DNA of 64,000 bases from Nitrosospira multiformis (GCF_900103165.1 NZ_FNKY01000001.1:682001-746000), one strand, 5' to 3'. Shown: positions 49,101 through 57,776, counted from the first letter of the stretch. Numbers and translations: made by a program. Notes: a model not told the origin generated them from the letters alone.

Positions 49101-52100
49101 CGCCTGCTTCCAGTAAGCCTGGGCGGCATTCCGGTCCTGCTCATGCAACCAGGCGATATAATCCCGGTAAGGGCGCGGTGGCGGCGGTTCATGGCGGACG
49201 CCGCGCTGGATCGCGTCGTAGAAATCTCCCAGTTCCGAGAAGAGAATCGGCACGCTCCATCCGTCAAGGAGGGCATGGTGATGGCTCCAGACGAATTCAA
49301 ACTGATTGTCGCCGGTTCGGATTAGAAAAATTCGCATTGGCGGCGCTTTCGGAAGATCGAAACCCCGTTTCCGATCCGCGTCAAGAAAATCATCGAGCCG
49401 TTGATTTATCCGGGAAGATTCACGCCAGTCAAGGTGGACACAGTCCAGTTGCGCGTCGCGGTGGACAACCTGTAGCGGCGCGTCGAGACCCTTCCAATGG
49501 AACGTCGTCCGCAGCGCCGGATGGCGCATAACCAAGCACCGCCAGCTTTGCTCAAATGCTTCGATATCGATATCGTTTGCGAAGGAATGGAGAAGTTGCT
49601 CGACGTAGATTCCGGAATCCGGATCGAGGAGGGTGTGGAACAGCATTCCTTCCTGCATCGGCGACAGAGGATAGATGTCCTCAAGGTCAGGGTTGTCACG
49701 CAAGAGCTCGTCCAGCTGCGCCTGGTCAAGATTCGAAAGCGGGAAGTCCGCCGGCGAAAATCCCATATCCCTGGAGGATGGGTGATGATAGGTAATTATT
49801 CCGCGCAATTCTTCCAGGAATGCCGCCGCCAGCATTTCGATCGTGGCACGGCGATGTATCGCCTCGCTGTAAATCCAGGAAAGGTGCAACCGGTCGGAGA
49901 AAACGCCCCCATTGATGTCAATAAGATAGCGCCGCCTGTCGCGGTCGCTGAAAGCTGGCCCTCGTGGATCGTTCCCATCGGCATCACCGGGATCGACGGA
50001 ATGCTCGAATTGCCCGAGGTAATTGAAGCTCATTTGTGCTTGCGGGAGCGCTTGCAGACGGTCTCCAGCCTCACTCTTGCTCATGTATCGCAAGAGACCG
50101 TAACCGATACCGCGCCGTGGAATCGCACGCAGCTTTTCCTTGATTCGCCGCAGCGCCGCGCCAGGGCTGACACAATCCCTGATATCAAGAGCTACCGGAA
50201 AGATCGTCGTAAACCAGCCGACGGTTCGGGATAAATCGACGTCATCGAAAATGGTTTCCCGGCCGTGGCCTTCCACGTCAACCAGCGTCTCATCCGCCCC
50301 GCTCCACCGGGCAAGGGCGAGAGCCACGGCGGTAAGCAGTATCTCATCAATACGGACGCGATGAGTCCGTGCGATGTCCCTCAGCAAGCGCGCGGTTTCT
50401 TCCGTGCTAAGAGAAACCACCACCGTGCGGCTTGATCCGGCGGTGTTGGCTTCCAGCGGCGCCGGCAAATCTTTGGGGAGTGGTGCCGTTTGCATGGGCA
50501 ACGCTGCGAGCCAGTATTTCGCTTCCTCCATGAGGTCTGCCGAGTTTGCGTGGGCCGCCAGTTTACCGGCCCAGGAGGTGAAAGCCGTGGTCTTCGGCGG
50601 CAGGGCGGCGGGAGGGTCCATCCGGGCATTGGCGGTATCCAGATCCTCGAGCAGGATGCGCCATGAAACTCCATCAATCGCCAGATGATGGATCGCGATC
50701 AGCAAGGAAGCTTCTTCCCCCGGTCCGAAATCGAATAGCGCGGCGCGCAGGAGCGGTCCGCGGGAAAGGTCGAGGCTCGCTTGTACCTGCGCTGCTTGCT
50801 CCTCTACGGCCGCCATGCGCTGCGATCGGGCAACCCCGGATAGGTCGATGCGGCGGTAAGGTGTCGCCGAGCCCGGATCGGCAAGCGTCTGGATCCATCC
50901 ATCGCCGGTGCGAAAAAAACGCAGCCGCAATGCGTCATGGTGGGCCAGAAGCTGGTCAAAAACGCGTATCCAGCGATTGTCATCGATGTCCCGCGAGACC
51001 GTCAGCAGCACTGCCTGATTGTAATGCTGCGGATCTGCCAGTTCCTGTTCAAAGAACCAGCGCTGAATCGGGGTGAGCGGCGCGGTTCCGGTCACTATTC
51101 CCTGCTCCGCCGCAATGGAACCGGTGTTTGCAACAGTCAGCAATCCGGCGATGGTGGGCTGCTCGAAAAGCTGGCGGGGTGTGAACCGCAGCCCCTTGCT
51201 ACGTGCGCGGGCGACAATCTGGATCGCCAGAATCGAGTCCCCGCCCAGTTCGAAGAAATTATCGTGGATGCCGACCTGGCCGAGCCGCAGTACCTGGGCG
51301 AATATCTCCGCCAACCGCTGCTCGTCTTCGGTGCGCGGCACCACGGCTTTGGCTTCCCTTGCCACCGTCGGCACCGGCAGGGCCGACCGGTCGATCTTGC
51401 CGTTGGCGGTCAGCGGCAAGGCCGGCAATGTCATGAATGCCGAGGGCACCATGTAGTCCGGCAGGCGTGCCTGCAGGAAACGCCGCCACTCGCTCGCCGA
51501 AGGCGATTTATCCGCTACCACATAAGCGGCCAGGCGCTTGTCGCCGGGCGTGTCTTCGCGCACGGTTGCCACCGCCTCGCGCACGCCGGGGTATCCGCGC
51601 AGCGCCGCTTCCACCTCGCCCAGTTCGACGCGGAATCCGCGCACCTTGACCTGCTGATCGCGCCGCCCGAGAAACTCCAGATTGGCGTCGGGAAGATAGC
51701 GTACCCAATCTCCGGTCCGGTACACGCGTGCACCGGACCGGAAGGGATGGGGAATGAATCGCTCGGCGGTGAGTTCCGGTTGATGGAGGTAGCCGCGTGC
51801 CAGGCCCTCGCCGCCGATATAAAGCTCTCCCGGCACTCCGATGGGTACCGGCTGCAGCCGGTCGTCAAGCACATAGATTTCCGTATTCGCAATCGGCCGG
51901 CCAATAGGGACGGATGGTACAGACGGAACGGGAACAGGGCCGACAGAAGCCGGGACGCCGGTCTGATCCGCGGGAACCGCAAACCGGGCGATCTGGCAGA
52001 GGGCTGCCGTGATGGTAGTCTCGCTGGGGCCATAAGCATTGATCAGGCGGATTCGCCCATGTGTGTGCCGCATCCAGTCGTTCAATCGCGCAGCAATCAT

Positions 52101-55100
52101 CGGTTCGCTGCCGGCGATCACCAGCCGCAGACTTTCCGGCAGCCGCAACGTTGCAAGTTCCGCCACCCATCCATGCCAATAGGAAGCGGGAAGATTCAGG
52201 ATGCTGAGGCGACGGCTTTCCACGAAGTCCAGCAGATCCGAAAAGACCGGAGGACCGATATCGGGCCATACGACGACGGTTGCTCCGCACAGCCAGGGGG
52301 GAAAAATTTCCTCTGCCGCCACATCGAACGCGGGAGACGCAATCTGCAATACACGATCCGCCGCACAGAGTTCATAAGCGCCGGAGACCGCAGTGGCATG
52401 ATTGACCAGCGCCCGGTGCGAAACCATTACCCCCTTCGGCAACCCGGTAGAGCCGGAGGTGTAGATGATGTATGCAAGACCGTCCGGCGTGACACTTGCC
52501 GCGGCGCAGCCCGCCGGGGCATTGCCTGTTTCGTCCAGAGTGGCGGCATCCATGCAGATGACGCGCCCGCGGTAGCCGCTGAGCCGGCCGGTAAATGCGC
52601 TGCGGGTCACCACCGCTGGTGCGCCGGTATCGGAAAGAATGAAAGCAATGCGTTCCTCCGGAAACGTGGCATCGATGGGAACATACGCCGCGCCGGCCTT
52701 GAGGATGCCGAGGGCGCCAACGGCCAGTCCTGTGCCGCGATCGGTCAGCAGTCCTATCGGGGTATCGGCACTGATCCCGCGCAAGTGCGCGGCGAGTTGA
52801 TCGACCCGATGATTGAGTTGCGCGTAGGTGAGCTGTTCATCGACCGTTTCAAGCGCAATGGCTTCCGGCGTTCGCGCTGCCTGGATCTCGAACAATGTAT
52901 GGATGCAGCAATCGCGCGGAAAGATGGCTTCGGTATCATTCCATTCCACCAGAAGTTGCTGTCGTTCCGCTTGGGAAAGCAGCGGCAGCTCGGATATGCG
53001 CTGTTCAGGGTTGGCAATGACGCTTTCGAGCATCACGACGAAATGACCGAGCATTTGACGTATGGCCGTCGAATCAAAGAGGTCCGTGGCATATTCGAGG
53101 GTTGCCGTAATTCCGTCATTGAACTCGGCAATTACCAGGGTGAGATCAAACTTCGCCGCCCCGCGCGTTTCGACGATATCGCCCATGGCCCGGCCGTTCG
53201 TGGGCGATAGCGTTTCCTCGGCATGATTTTCCAGCGCGAACATCACCTGAAAGAGCGGCGTATGGCTCAGATGGCGCGCGGGAGCGAGCCTGGACACCAG
53301 TACCTCGAAGGGCATGTCCTGGTGTGTATACGCTCCCGTTGCCACAGTGCGTACCCGCTCAAGCAAGGCGGTAAACGAGGGATCGCCCGAAAGGTCGAGG
53401 CGCAAGGCGAGCGTATTGACGAAAAACCCGATCAATCCCTCCAGTTCGCTGCGGGTGCGATTGGCGATAGGTGTGCCGATCACCAGATCGGACTGCCCGC
53501 TGTAGCGCGACAACAGCACGCCAAAGGCAGCCAGAAGCGTCATGAACAGGGTTGCACCTTCGTTGTGCGACAGGGTCCGCAGCCCCTCTGTCAACGCCGA
53601 GGGGAGCGTTGCCGACAGCGAAGCGCCATGGAAGGTCTGCGCCGCTGGGCGCGGCTGGCCGGTGGGCAGGGAAAGCTGCGCCGGTGCGTCCTCGAGTTGT
53701 TTTTTCCAATAGACGAATAAAGAGTCCAGCCGGTCGCCCTGAAGAATGTGCCTTTGCCAGCAGGCGAAATCGGCATACTGGATCGGCAATTCCGGTAATG
53801 GCGAAGGCTGGCCAGCTGAATTGGCCTCGAGAAGGATTTCCAGTTCGCGCTGGAGAATGCCGAGGGACCAGCCATCGGCGACGATATGGTGCATCGTCAG
53901 CACCAGCACATGATCCGCTTCGCCTGTGCGCATTAATGTAGCCCGCAAGAGTGGACCCCGCGCAAGATCGAATGGAGTCGCGGTGTCGGAATTGGTCATC
54001 CTGCGCGCCTCGCCTGTCGGTGCATGGCGCAGATCCACCACAGTGAATGCTGGCGGTGAGGGCGGCATGACCACTTGGGTTCCTTGTCCGTCGATGGCGA
54101 TGAAGATGGTGCGCAGAATTTCGTGCCGGCGAACGATTTCAGCTAAGCTTTTTTCAAGGGCCGTCGTATTCAGCGGGCCGGTAAAGGAGAACGTTGTGCA
54201 GAGGTTGTAGGCGGTGCTTTGCGGTGAAAGCTGATCGAGGAACCAAAGACGCTGCTGGGCAAAGGAAAGGGGGGAGCTGTCCTGTTCGTGGCTGCGGCGC
54301 GGGATTGGCTGTAACATCGAGCGAGGGCCCAGGCGCAGCGCGAGTTCCGCGACGGTGGGTGCTTCAAAGAGAGCATGCAGAGGCACTGCCGCGTGCAGAA
54401 CGTCGCGGATGCGCGAGATGGCTTGCGTGGCGAGCAACGAATGCCCGCCCAGTTCGAAGAAATTATCGTGGATGCCGACCTGGCCGAGCCGCAGTACCTG
54501 GGCGAATATCTCCGCCAGCCGCTGCTCGTCTTCAGTGCGCGGGACCACGGCTTCGGCTTTTCTTGATACTGTCGGCACCGGCAGTGCCGACCGGTCGATC
54601 TTGCCGTTGGCGGTCAGCGGCAAGGCCGGCAACGTCATGAATGCTGAGGGCACCATGTAGTCCGGCAGGCGTGCTTGCAGGAAGTGTCGCCACTCGCTCG
54701 CCGAAGGCGATTTATCCGCCACCACATAAGCGGCCAGACGCTTGTCACCGGGCGTATCTTCGCGCACGGTTGCCACTGCCTCCCGCACGCCGGGATATCC
54801 GCGCAGAGCCGCTTCCACCTCGCCCAGCTCGACGCGGAATCCGCGTACCTTGACTTGCTGATCGCGCCGTCCGAGAAACTCCAGATTGGCGTCGGGAAGA
54901 TAGCGTACCCAATCTCCGGTCCGGTACACGCGTGCACCGGTGCGAAAGGGATGGGGAATGAATCGCTCGGCGGTAAGTTCCGGCTGATGGAGGTAGCCGC
55001 GTGCCAGGCCCTCGCCGCCGATATAAAGTTCTCCCGGCACTCCGATGGGTACCGGCTGAAGCCGGTCGTCAAGCACATAGATTTCCGTATTCGCAATCGG

Positions 55101-57494
55101 CCGGCCAATGGAAATGGGAATGTGGATTTTTTCCGCAGGCGGCACGCGATAGCAGGAGGTAAATGTGGTGTTCTCGGTGGGGCCATAAGCGGCGATCAGC
55201 AGACATTGTGGATGTCGCTCGCGCATCTTGCGGATGTAGTCCGGCGACAGCACGTCGCCGCCTGTAAGGAGCTGGCGCACACCACCCAGGCGTTCGCAAT
55301 GGCTATCGACCATCTGGTGAAAGAGCCCTGTCGTCAACCAGAGCGTACTGATCCGGTGTTGCTCTATCACATCGGCGAGTTCTTCAAGCGACGGTGCGAT
55401 GGGTGGCATGATTACCAGCCGCCCGCCGTTAAGCAGACATCCCCAGATCTCGAATGTTGAAGCGTCGAACGCTATCGGCGCGAACTGAAGGAATACGTCA
55501 TCGGGTGTGAATGTCGTGTAGCCAGCTTCCTTTATCAGCCGCACCACGGCACGTTGCACAACTGCCACCCCCTTGGGGACGCCAGTTGATCCCGACGTGT
55601 AGCAGACATACGCGAGGTTGTCCGCCACTACTCCGCTGACAGGATTATCCGTGGATTCGTGCCCGATTTCCTCCCTCGCATTGTCAAGGCAAACCAGCTT
55701 TACAGTCTTTCCCGGAAGTATCCTGCAAAACCGGCGGTGGGTCAGCAACACCGCTGGTTTCGCGTCGCTTACCATTGCCGATAGCCTGGCAGGCGGGTCG
55801 CCGGGGTCCATCGCCAGATAGGTCCCGCCAGCTTTGAGAATACCGAGAAGGCCAATAATGAGATCAAAGGAGCGTTCAACGCAGATCCCAACCAGAGTCT
55901 CGGAACCCACGCCAAGCCCGCGCAAGCGATGAGCAACCTGGTTGGCGCGGGCGTTGAGTTCACCGTAGGTGAGGCGGTGATCCTGAAGAATCAGGGCAAT
56001 CGCGTCCGGACATACCGCCGCGTGCTGTTCGAATAGTTCGTGAATGCACGATTCCCGGGGATATTCGCTCCGCGTGGCGTTCCATTCGAACAAAAGCTGT
56101 GCTCGCTCGGCCTCGGTGAGAATCGGCAGGCTGGAGAAGCGGCAGGCCGGATCGGCAGCGGCAGCTGCCAGCAGCGCCTCGAAATGACCTGCCATCCGAT
56201 TGATGGTGCCGGAATCGAAAAGATCGGCGCTATATTCAAAATACCCTGTCACCCGGCGCCCATCGTCCACCAGGGAAAGCAGGAGATCGAACTTGGCTGT
56301 CGCGGACTCGTCCCATTTGCGGTCGGCTTGCGCCGGTGCCTCTTTTGTTTCCGCTTCTGTTTCCTGCTCTCCGGAAGGGACGTTTTGCAGCGCGAACATC
56401 ACCTGAAAGAGTGGCGCCTGGCTGAGATGGCGGGCGGGAGCGAGCCTGGCCACCAGCATCTCGAAAGGCATGTCCTGATGCGCATACGCCTCGGCCGCCA
56501 CGGTGCGTACCCGCTCAAGCAGGGCGGCAAACGAGGGATCACCCGCAAGATCGAGGCGCAAGGCGAGCGTATTGACGAAGAATCCGATCAATCCCTCCAG
56601 CTCGCTGCGAGTGCGGTTGGCGATGGGTGTGCCGATCACCAGATCGGATTGCCCGCTGTAGCGCGCCAGCAGCGCGCCAAAGGCGGCCAGGAGCGTCATG
56701 AACAAGGTGGCACCCTGCGCTTGCCCGAGTGCGCGCAAGCGCGCGGTCAGGGATGCATCCAGCCACACCCCGCAACGTCCGCCGCGATAGCTGGACTGGG
56801 CCGGACGCGGCCGGTCGGTGGGCAGGGAAAGCTGCAGCGGCGCATCCTGCAGCTGCTTTTGCCAGTAGGCGAATAAAGAATTCAGCCGTTCGCCCTGCAG
56901 AACGCGCCGCTGCCAGCAGGCAAAGTCGGCGTACTGGATCGGCAATGCCGGCAGCAGCGGCGGCTCACCGCTGACCCTGCCGGCATAGAGCGCGCGCAGA
57001 TCGCGATGCAGGATCTCCAGCGACCAGCCATCGGCCACGATATGGTGGAACACCAGCACCAGCCAATGATAATCCGTCTCGAGCCGCAACAGGCTGGCGC
57101 GCAGCAGCGGGCCGCGCACAAGATCGAAGGGTACGGCCAGGGCGGCGCGGGCGGCGGCGCGGGCGCGCTCCAGACAACCAGCCGCCGGCTGGCTGACATC
57201 CACCAGCGGCAAGTCGATACGCAAGCCTGGTGCAACGAGCTGCACCGGCACGCCATCGAGGGCCGTGAACGTAGTGCGCAGTGCCTCGTGGCGGTCGAGC
57301 AGGTCACCCAGGCTGGCTTCCAGCGCCTTGCGGTCCAGGGGACCATCGAACGGCAGCACCGTGCTCAAGTGATATACCGGGCTGCCCGGATACAACTGCT
57401 CGAAAAACCATAGCCGTTGTTGGGCAAAAGACGTGGGGAAGAGGAATGCTTCACTGTTAGCCGATCGAGACGATTCTACGGCGTCTTCGATCAT
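43200..57494 (-). CDS. Four-module nonribosomal peptide synthetase
   Basis: 4764 residues. Domains with approximate residues: C1 25-470, A1 485-970, T1 1015; C2 1080-1500, A2 1530-2030, T2 2085, E 2140-2570; C3 2610-3050, A3 3065-3550, T3 3605; C4 3670-4110, A4 4145-4620, T4 4670; then a 90-residue tail. C1, C2 and C4 have HHIVADGWS; C3 has HHHALLDGWS and the SPMQEGMLFHT opening of D-accepting C domains, fitting its place after E (HHLAIDGVSW, EGHGRE). T1, T3 and T4 have GGHS, T2 has GGDS as usual before E. Pocket residues read by alignment to GrsA: A1 DAFWLGATFK (near the Val code), A2 DVENVAAITK (unassigned), A3 DVQYIAHVVK (one change from the Pro code), A4 about DAQHAGGLAK (unassigned, divergent). 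No TE or reductase. GAGGGAAC precedes the ATG at 57494; an upstream in-frame ATG at 57593 lacks one. Confidence 0.95.
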   Translation of the reverse strand: MIEDAVESSRSANSEAFLFPTSFAQQRLWFFEQLYPGSPVYHLSTVLPFDGPLDRKALEASLGDLLDRHEALRTTFTALDGVPVQLVAPGLRIDLPLVDVSQPAAGCLERARAAARAALAVPFDLVRGPLLRASLLRLETDYHWLVLVFHHIVADGWSLEILHRDLRALYAGRVSGEPPLLPALPIQYADFACWQRRVLQGERLNSLFAYWQKQLQDAPLQLSLPTDRPRPAQSSYRGGRCGVWLDASLTARLRALGQAQGATLFMTLLAAFGALLARYSGQSDLVIGTPIANRTRSELEGLIGFFVNTLALRLDLAGDPSFAALLERVRTVAAEAYAHQDMPFEMLVARLAPARHLSQAPLFQVMFALQNVPSGEQETEAETKEAPAQADRKWDESATAKFDLLLSLVDDGRRVTGYFEYSADLFDSGTINRMAGHFEALLAAAAADPACRFSSLPILTEAERAQLLFEWNATRSEYPRESCIHELFEQHAAVCPDAIALILQDHRLTYGELNARANQVAHRLRGLGVGSETLVGICVERSFDLIIGLLGILKAGGTYLAMDPGDPPARLSAMVSDAKPAVLLTHRRFCRILPGKTVKLVCLDNAREEIGHESTDNPVSGVVADNLAYVCYTSGSTGVPKGVAVVQRAVVRLIKEAGYTTFTPDDVFLQFAPIAFDASTFEIWGCLLNGGRLVIMPPIAPSLEELADVIEQHRISTLWLTTGLFHQMVDSHCERLGGVRQLLTGGDVLSPDYIRKMRERHPQCLLIAAYGPTENTTFTSCYRVPPAEKIHIPISIGRPIANTEIYVLDDRLQPVPIGVPGELYIGGEGLARGYLHQPELTAERFIPHPFRTGARVYRTGDWVRYLPDANLEFLGRRDQQVKVRGFRVELGEVEAALRGYPGVREAVATVREDTPGDKRLAAYVVADKSPSASEWRHFLQARLPDYMVPSAFMTLPALPLTANGKIDRSALPVPTVSRKAEAVVPRTEDEQRLAEIFAQVLRLGQVGIHDNFFELGGHSLLATQAISRIRDVLHAAVPLHALFEAPTVAELALRLGPRSMLQPIPRRSHEQDSSPLSFAQQRLWFLDQLSPQSTAYNLCTTFSFTGPLNTTALEKSLAEIVRRHEILRTIFIAIDGQGTQVVMPPSPPAFTVVDLRHAPTGEARRMTNSDTATPFDLARGPLLRATLMRTGEADHVLVLTMHHIVADGWSLGILQRELEILLEANSAGQPSPLPELPIQYADFACWQRHILQGDRLDSLFVYWKKQLEDAPAQLSLPTGQPRPAAQTFHGASLSATLPSALTEGLRTLSHNEGATLFMTLLAAFGVLLSRYSGQSDLVIGTPIANRTRSELEGLIGFFVNTLALRLDLSGDPSFTALLERVRTVATGAYTHQDMPFEVLVSRLAPARHLSHTPLFQVMFALENHAEETLSPTNGRAMGDIVETRGAAKFDLTLVIAEFNDGITATLEYATDLFDSTAIRQMLGHFVVMLESVIANPEQRISELPLLSQAERQQLLVEWNDTEAIFPRDCCIHTLFEIQAARTPEAIALETVDEQLTYAQLNHRVDQLAAHLRGISADTPIGLLTDRGTGLAVGALGILKAGAAYVPIDATFPEERIAFILSDTGAPAVVTRSAFTGRLSGYRGRVICMDAATLDETGNAPAGCAAASVTPDGLAYIIYTSGSTGLPKGVMVSHRALVNHATAVSGAYELCAADRVLQIASPAFDVAAEEIFPPWLCGATVVVWPDIGPPVFSDLLDFVESRRLSILNLPASYWHGWVAELATLRLPESLRLVIAGSEPMIAARLNDWMRHTHGRIRLINAYGPSETTITAALCQIARFAVPADQTGVPASVGPVPVPSVPSVPIGRPIANTEIYVLDDRLQPVPIGVPGELYIGGEGLARGYLHQPELTAERFIPHPFRSGARVYRTGDWVRYLPDANLEFLGRRDQQVKVRGFRVELGEVEAALRGYPGVREAVATVREDTPGDKRLAAYVVADKSPSASEWRRFLQARLPDYMVPSAFMTLPALPLTANGKIDRSALPVPTVAREAKAVVPRTEDEQRLAEIFAQVLRLGQVGIHDNFFELGGDSILAIQIVARARSKGLRFTPRQLFEQPTIAGLLTVANTGSIAAEQGIVTGTAPLTPIQRWFFEQELADPQHYNQAVLLTVSRDIDDNRWIRVFDQLLAHHDALRLRFFRTGDGWIQTLADPGSATPYRRIDLSGVARSQRMAAVEEQAAQVQASLDLSRGPLLRAALFDFGPGEEASLLIAIHHLAIDGVSWRILLEDLDTANARMDPPAALPPKTTAFTSWAGKLAAHANSADLMEEAKYWLAALPMQTAPLPKDLPAPLEANTAGSSRTVVVSLSTEETARLLRDIARTHRVRIDEILLTAVALALARWSGADETLVDVEGHGRETIFDDVDLSRTVGWFTTIFPVALDIRDCVSPGAALRRIKEKLRAIPRRGIGYGLLRYMSKSEAGDRLQALPQAQMSFNYLGQFEHSVDPGDADGNDPRGPAFSDRDRRRYLIDINGGVFSDRLHLSWIYSEAIHRRATIEMLAAAFLEELRGIITYHHPSSRDMGFSPADFPLSNLDQAQLDELLRDNPDLEDIYPLSPMQEGMLFHTLLDPDSGIYVEQLLHSFANDIDIEAFEQSWRCLVMRHPALRTTFHWKGLDAPLQVVHRDAQLDCVHLDWRESSRINQRLDDFLDADRKRGFDLPKAPPMRIFLIRTGDNQFEFVWSHHHALLDGWSVPILFSELGDFYDAIQRGVRHEPPPPRPYRDYIAWLHEQDRNAAQAYWKQALQGFFAATPLVVDRPHSGTGGAGAVGEAGEHEERYIRMSTASTATLETFARTHQLTLNTLIQAAWALLLSRYSGETDIVFGVIVSGRPAAIAGVESMLGLFINALPLRVSVAEDAPLLDWLQDLQARQLKDREYEYSSLAEVQRLSEIPSGQPLFESLLVFQNYPRRGIAEESKAASATRAVERTSYPLTAIAAPGEELLLRFLYDRAHFDDAVIMRMLNHWRTLLEAITANPAARLADLSLLTAAERRQLTDWNHTRREYPRDRCIHELFLEQTARTPDAVALVHGITRFTYREISDRAHMIANHLRRLGVHPDTPVALCLERSPEMVSGVLAVLFAGGACVPLDPAYPRERLAFMLQDSGALLLLTQRALLERLPAHHALCMDESFPPLPDDPPPIVPKSMPKPENLAYIIYTSGSTGQPKGVALPHRTLVNLISWQHGELGPGGTTLQFAPLSFDVSFQELFSTLCAGATLILAPETLRQDPMGLWRLISEQQVNRLYLPFVALQQLAEAAVHVEPLPATLREIITAGEQLQVTPQIRNLFRNLPGCQLHNHYGPSETHVVTAYTLAGPPSGWPLLPPIGRPIANTCIHLFDPGQRLVPIGVPGEMYIGGDNLARGYLNRDELTAEKFVADPDCPSARLYRTGDLARYLPGGDIEFLGRLDHQVKIRGFRVEPGEVEAVLTSHPAVREAVVMAREDEPGDRRLAAYVVARMETPPAAGDLRRFLLERLPEYLVPPAYVFLGSLPLTPSGKIDRRALPAPDHSRPDLGRAPILPRTDDETRIAQIWTQVLGLDAVGVEDNFFELGGHSLLATRVISRIRDTFHMEVPLRQLFESPTVAGLVRAMGRETGEATAEPAILAGLRTDPCPLSFAQQRLWFFEQLYPGSPVYHLSTVLPFDGPLDRKALEDSLGDLLDRHEALRTTFTALDGVPVQLVAPGLRIDLPLVDVSQPAAGCLERARAAANAALAAPFDLVHGPLLRASLLRLEADYHWLVLVFHHIVADGWSLEILHRDLRALYAGRVSGEPPLPALPIQYADFACWQRRILQGERLNALFAYWQKQLQDAPVELSLPTDRPRPAQSSYRGGRCGVWLNASLTARLRALGQAQGATLFMTLLAAFGALLARYSGQSDLVIGTPIANRTRSELEGLIGFFVNTLALRIDLAGDPSFATLLERVRTVAAEAYAHQDMPFEMLVARLAPARHLSQAPLFQVMFNLLNIDGRLPGDAAQTPDAGPDAERDGDSGEPAEPEESEESAKFDLTLYAIEYDRTIRLHAVYARDLFESGTVRRILGHFTTLLEAIATHPDVPLSHLRLTHQIPSGKNGIAPATSFNEFPEQAVEQSIGSRFREQAERYPDRIAIQVKNERWTYKQLEALSNRIANAILSLRGESVERIALFFRHDASMIAAIFGILKAGKTYVPLDPAHPPARTERIIDSSGAAAVLTDIDGFSTEYAQVIRLGETERFETNPPPPVSLGAIAYILYTSGSTGEPKGVVQTHRNVLGHVRTYSNNLHLCADDRLTFVSSYSVDAAVQDIFGALLNGAAVYPISVRENGMQALVDCLVEQEITVFHCAPTLFRHLIHALSNSAPGITRLEKIRLVALGGEAVYRRDVDLFRTHFSPDCLLVNGFGLTESTLALQYFIDTGATLMRDAVPIGYPVDGVELLLLGDTGEPVDVYCPGEIVLRGPFIAMGYWRQGGIAAFPPDGGGGRLYRTGDLGRRLPDGSIEFIGRRDFQVKIRGYRIEPGEIEKQLLEYPGVKQAVVIPQEYADGQRLVAYVSARPEQAPASDGLRRHLDRRLPDYLIPAVFVVLEELPITPSGKINRLALPVPETSDDSFAPPRTIAETKLAAIWQQVLAIEHIGIHDNFFSIGGHSLFATQVISRLRDEFGVELPLQQIFEMPTIAGLALAVAAAQAESAPLPKIDPLPRWRHRATVSPLGELVFSKDLKAMLDRFAATGGTIATPF
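45457..46490 (-). repeat. C4 condensation domain, near-duplicate of C1
   Basis: About 1034 bp matching 56395-57431 at roughly 95 percent by eye, with one 3-base indel (Leu in the GEPPL(L)PALP run). The similarity stops at GGGCAAAAGA on one side and AACATCACCTGAAAGAG on the other. Confidence 0.85.
51240..51905 (-). repeat. A2 C-terminal half to T2, near-duplicate of A1
   Basis: 666 bp matching 54444-55109 at roughly 94 percent by eye, with equal length. It covers the part after the specificity pocket (from GRPIANTEIYVLDD) to the start of the carrier domain (FFELGG). Confidence 0.85.
54444..55109 (-). repeat. A1 C-terminal half to T1, near-duplicate of A2
   Basis: Partner of 51240-51905. Similarity ends abruptly next to the GRP(I) run that follows the pocket-forming subdomain and at the GGHS/GGDS carrier site. 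Confidence 0.85.
56395..57431 (-). repeat. C1 condensation domain, near-duplicate of C4
   Basis: Partner of 45457-46490. The first condensation domain therefore looks like a normal internal (LCL) C domain copied to the front, not a classical starter C domain. Confidence 0.85.
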
Positions 57495-57593
57495 GACCGT
57501 TCCCTCGGCGTCATTCCCCGATCCCGTACATTTGTCGTATGCGTCGGCTTCGAGTGCTCTCGTGCTGTAAGGAACAGTATTTCTCCTCGCCAT

Positions 57594-57776
57594 AAATCAA
57601 ACCCGGATTAAAAGGCCACTTTAAACTTAGGTCAGTTCCAGGGAGATTTCAACCCGGATCGGCGTTTGGATGAGGTGAAGCGCGCAGCCTTCAGGGTGCG
57701 TACAAGACGTTATAGAAATACAAGTTGGGCTCTGACTGATCGCCTTCAGGGATAAAGGATTCAGCCACGCTGGATT
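57594..57776. other. Divergent promoter region, NRPS and ubiC
   Basis: A 183-bp gap between outward-reading genes, expected to hold both promoters. No clear operator or Fur-box-like dyad is seen. Confidence 0.4.

Noticed and set aside
50937..53210. A 757-codon plus-strand open frame, and many shorter ones, opposite the NRPS
   Set aside because: They are complements of GC-rich NRPS coding sequence, repeat wherever the modules repeat, and have no domain logic or ribosome-binding site.
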